From DASPTB01 sp035623615 (GTDB taxonomy: Bacteria > Actinomycetota > UBA4738), in assembly GCA_035623615.1 (NCBI GenBank), contig DASPTB010000220.1:1-7955 (forward strand): DNA of 7,955 bases, in the 5' to 3' direction. Shown in pieces: positions 6,038 through 7,955 of the stretch. A program made the position numbers and the translations under genes. The first letter of the stretch is position 1. Each line of letters starts with the position of its first letter. Under the pieces are notes generated by a model that ran no database searches, was not told the DNA's origin, and was given only the letters and a program-made list of their open reading frames with translations.

Positions 6038-6657
6038 GAAGCTCCTCCCTTCAGCGGTGTGGTTCCGCTCTCCCGCTCGGCAGGCGCCGGCGCCGGACCG
6101 AACGTCGCGTCGAGGATCCTGCCGCACAGGCCCTCGATCTCCCACGCCGTCGCCCGGTACGCCTCGATGCCGAGGCCGAGCGGATCGGCGACGTCCTCGT
6201 CCCGTGAGGGCTCGACGATCCCGCTCGACCGCAGCTTCGCGGCGGCGGCGGCCAGTACGCCGGGACGGCGCTCGGCGGCGCCGTCCGCCGAAGCGTCCAT
6301 CTCCAGACGATCGAGCAGCTTGCTGAGTTCCTTCAATGTGAACGTCCGGTCGGCGGCCTCCGGCACCGCCGCGACGATCGCGTCGCGGTGCTCTGCGGCC
6401 ATGGCGAGGATCAGGTCGGCGTCGCGGGCCATCCCCGGCTCGAAGCGCCGGGCGCGGTGACCGGTCACGTCGACGCCCCGCTCGACCATCGCCTGGATCG
6501 TCTCGGGCACCGCTTCGGCGCCGTCCCAGCCGACGGTGCCGCACGAGGTGACGGCCACGCCCGTGACGCCGCGCTCGGCGAGCCCCGAGCGAAGGAATCC
6601 GGCCGCCATCGGCGTACGGCAGATGTTGCCGGTGCAGACGGCGAGGATCCTGCTCAC
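6034..6657 (-). CDS. Low-molecular-weight protein-tyrosine-phosphatase family protein
   Basis: Predicted cytoplasmic cysteine phosphatase. The P-loop is CTGNICRTPM: nucleophile Cys8, Arg14, then Thr15 where Ser is usual. The general acid is Asp158 in DVADPLG. In the Bacillus arginine phosphatase YwlE the residue before the second Cys is Thr; here it is Ile, as in tyrosine phosphatases, so phosphotyrosine is the better guess. At 207 residues it is about 50 longer than the usual 150-160, mostly through an Ala-rich charged insertion (roughly 118-148) before the catalytic Asp and a tail after 185. Start is the GTG at 6657, which overlaps the tsaC stop as GTGA; the next gene, glyA, overlaps its own stop. 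Both overlaps imply coupled translation. The same kind of gene lies between tsaC and glyA in Bacillus. Family is secure; substrate is not. Confidence 0.88.
   Translation of the reverse strand: MSRILAVCTGNICRTPMAAGFLRSGLAERGVTGVAVTSCGTVGWDGAEAVPETIQAMVERGVDVTGHRARRFEPGMARDADLILAMAAEHRDAIVAAVPEAADRTFTLKELSKLLDRLEMDASADGAAERRPGVLAAAAAKLRSSGIVEPSRDEDVADPLGLGIEAYRATAWEIEGLCGRILDATFGPAPAPAERESGTTPLKGGAS
6042..6050 (-). promoter_or_regulatory. Shine-Dalgarno of glyA
   Basis: AGGGAGGAG ends 4 nt before the ATG at 6037, inside the last codons of the phosphatase gene. It is a strong site and settles the glyA start within a frame that remains open upstream. Confidence 0.65.
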
Positions 6658-7337
6658 GAGGGGGAGTCTACCCACTGGACCGACCGGCCCGAGAACCTCA
6701 GCGACTGATCGATCATCTCGCGCGGCACGCCGCCCGCCCTCAGAACTCGCGCGCGTGGAAGATCCGACAGGTCCACAACAGTTGAGGGCGTGCCGTCGAG
6801 CGGCCCACGTTGCAGCAGGTACACCGCCACGTCCTCGCCGAACGCTCCGACGAGTGCCGCCCGGTCCTCGGCAGGAGGCTCCCCCGAGCGGTTGGCGCTC
6901 GTGACCGCCAGTGGTCCCACCCTGTCGAGGAACACGCGCGTCCAGAAGCTCCTCGGGACACGAATCCCGATGGTGTCGCGCTGTTCGCCGAGCTCCCACG
7001 CGGACGATGCCGCCGATCGGCGGAGCACCATCGTGAGCGGGCCGGGCCAAAGATCCTCCGCGAGCGCCAGGGCCTCAGGGGGAGCGACGGTGAGCGAGAG
7101 AGCGGCTTCGGCCGTGGCTGCGAGCACGGGGAGGTTGAGATCCCGGGGACGACGCTTCGCATCGAACAGCCGGGCCGTCGCCCGCGGGTCGTCCGGACGA
7201 CACGCGATCCCGTAGACGGTCTCCGTCGGAAGAACGATGAGCTCGCCGGCGCGAGTCGCCTCAGCTACGCGTTTGAGAAGGGCGACCTCGATGGGCACCC
7301 CTACGGGGTGAGAACCGAGTTCCACGAAGCGGCTCAC
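6654..7337 (-). CDS. tsaC: L-threonylcarbamoyladenylate synthase (YrdC/Sua5 family)
   Basis: Makes threonylcarbamoyl-AMP from threonine, bicarbonate and ATP, the first step in the t6A37 modification of tRNAs reading ANN codons. YrdC-domain motifs are present in order: VLPTETVYGIAC (35-46), DAKRRPRDLNLPV (59-71), WPGPLTMVL (97-105), IGIRVPR (123-129), VTSANRSGEPP (145-155), TPSTVVDL (183-190) and VLRAGGVP (198-205). At 227 residues it is the short form and lacks the extra Sua5 C-terminal domain. The chosen start is the GTG at 7337, which overlaps the prmC stop as GTGA; a second in-frame GTG at codon 14 cannot be excluded. Its position after prmC matches Mycobacterium and Bacillus. Partner proteins (TsaB, TsaD, TsaE) are not in the window. 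Confidence 0.93.
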   Translation of the reverse strand: MSRFVELGSHPVGVPIEVALLKRVAEATRAGELIVLPTETVYGIACRPDDPRATARLFDAKRRPRDLNLPVLAATAEAALSLTVAPPEALALAEDLWPGPLTMVLRRSAASSAWELGEQRDTIGIRVPRSFWTRVFLDRVGPLAVTSANRSGEPPAEDRAALVGAFGEDVAVYLLQRGPLDGTPSTVVDLSDLPRARVLRAGGVPREMIDQSLRFSGRSVQWVDSPS

Positions 7338-7955
7338 GGGCGCCGCGACTCCAGGCGGCCGGCGACGACGCGGTCACGGCCGGCGAGGTCGGGTCGCACC
7401 TCGATGTCCTCGAACCCGGCGTTCGACAGGATCCGCGAGACCTCGGCTGCCTGCGTCTCCCCGATCTCGACGACGAGCCATCCGGAAGGCCGCAGCCACT
7501 CGGGGGCGTCGGCGGCGAGACGTGCGTGCACGTCGACGCCGCCGACGAGCGCCTCGTACGGATCCCGCCGGACGTCCTCGGGCAGGTCCTCGTACTCCTC
7601 CGGCGTGATGTACGGCGGGTTGCTCGCGACGAGGTCGACGCGGTCGCGGAGTTCCCCGGGAACGGGCGCGAGCAGGTCTCCCTCGACGACGTCCACGTCG
7701 AGATCCAGACGCTCGGCGTTCGCGCGCGCCAGGTCGGCGGCCGCGGGTGAGAGGTCGGTGGCCACGACCCTTGCATCGCGCCGGCGCGACTTCACCGCGA
7801 GCGCCACGGCGCCCGTCCCGGTGCCGACATCGACGACCACGGGGTCGTCGACGTCGGCGATCAGGTCGATCGCGGTCGTCGCGAGGATCTCGGTCTCGGG
7901 CCGCGGCACGAAGACGCCCGGCACGACGCGCAGCGTCAGGTCGAGGAACCGCTGC
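7334..7955 (-). CDS. prmC: Peptide chain release factor N5-glutamine methyltransferase (partial, N-terminus beyond the right edge)
   Basis: SAM-dependent enzyme that methylates the glutamine of the GGQ motif in release factors RF1 and RF2, raising termination efficiency. The visible 206 residues (first full codon at 7954) hold the catalytic domain: FLDLTLRVVPGVFVPRPETE (3-22), the SAM-binding VVDVGTGTGAVALAV (40-54), ATDLSP (65-70), the hallmark VASNPPYI (109-116) and EALVGGVDVH (134-143), followed by a normal C-terminal end. An in-frame GTG at 7924 lies inside the conserved PRPETE region and is not the start; the N-terminal helical domain lies outside the window. It is followed by tsaC with a 4-bp overlap. 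prfA, its usual upstream neighbour and substrate gene, is expected just beyond the window but cannot be seen. Confidence 0.95.
   Translation of the reverse strand, partial: QRFLDLTLRVVPGVFVPRPETEILATTAIDLIADVDDPVVVDVGTGTGAVALAVKSRRRDARVVATDLSPAAADLARANAERLDLDVDVVEGDLLAPVPGELRDRVDLVASNPPYITPEEYEDLPEDVRRDPYEALVGGVDVHARLAADAPEWLRPSGWLVVEIGETQAAEVSRILSNAGFEDIEVRPDLAGRDRVVAGRLESRRP

Noticed and set aside
4763..6460. Long plus-strand open frame (565 codons) opposite glyA and the phosphatase
   Set aside because: It is a mirror of two secure minus-strand genes. Its translation is Arg/His/Val/Glu rich with no recognisable motif, as expected from antisense frames in GC-rich DNA.
6038..6544. Upstream extension of glyA by about 169 codons, suggesting a fusion protein
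   Set aside because: The extension overlaps the phosphatase out of frame and is Arg-rich junk. The ATG at 6037 has a strong Shine-Dalgarno and matches the family N-terminus.
1..7955. CRISPR array, insertion sequence, tRNA, riboswitch or defence/biosynthetic island
   Set aside because: No direct repeats, transposase motifs, cloverleaf or sizeable unassigned stretch. The gaps longer than 10 bp are 46, 37 and 64 bp, and each is accounted for.

Overview
This window is a compact housekeeping stretch from a high-GC bacterium. All eleven recognisable protein genes lie on the minus strand, so the window is best read from its right end to its left end. The gene order (prmC, tsaC, a low-molecular-weight phosphatase, glyA, a WecA-type transferase, then the F1Fo ATP synthase genes), the GC-rich third codon positions, the frequent GTG starts and the long 267-residue ATP synthase delta subunit all point to Actinomycetota, probably a lineage outside the best-known orders. 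That placement is inferred from gene content and protein style; there is no rRNA in the window.

Right part (7955 to 3592), an upstream 'translation/one-carbon/envelope' cluster. It holds the partial prmC (release-factor glutamine methyltransferase), tsaC (threonylcarbamoyl-AMP synthase for tRNA t6A), a low-molecular-weight protein-tyrosine-phosphatase family gene, glyA (serine hydroxymethyltransferase) and a wecA-like polyprenyl-phosphate GlcNAc-1-phosphate transferase. The first four are chained by 4-bp start/stop overlaps and wecA follows glyA by 4 bp, so one coupled transcript is likely.

Junction (3528 to 3591). This 64-bp gap is the only one in the window that looks like a transcription boundary. 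On the minus strand it holds a GC-rich hairpin followed by a short T-rich stretch and an extended -10 element (TGT-TATACT) 10 bp before the atpZ start codon. I read it as a weak terminator fused to the promoter of the atp operon, giving a nearly leaderless transcript.

Left part (3527 to 1), the atp operon: atpZ and atpI (small membrane proteins for assembly or ion supply), atpB (a), atpE (c), atpF (b), atpH (delta) and the first 114 codons of atpA (alpha). The Fo residues for proton transport are present (c-subunit Glu67; a-subunit Arg191). The delta subunit contains an internal duplication of its N-terminal helical domain.

I found no mobile element, CRISPR array, tRNA, rRNA or unfamiliar gene, and nothing that amounts to a new biological system. 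No stretch of 300 bases lacks a gene. The findings are modest: the delta-subunit duplication, the terminator/promoter junction, a hairpin just ahead of atpA, and an insertion in the phosphatase.
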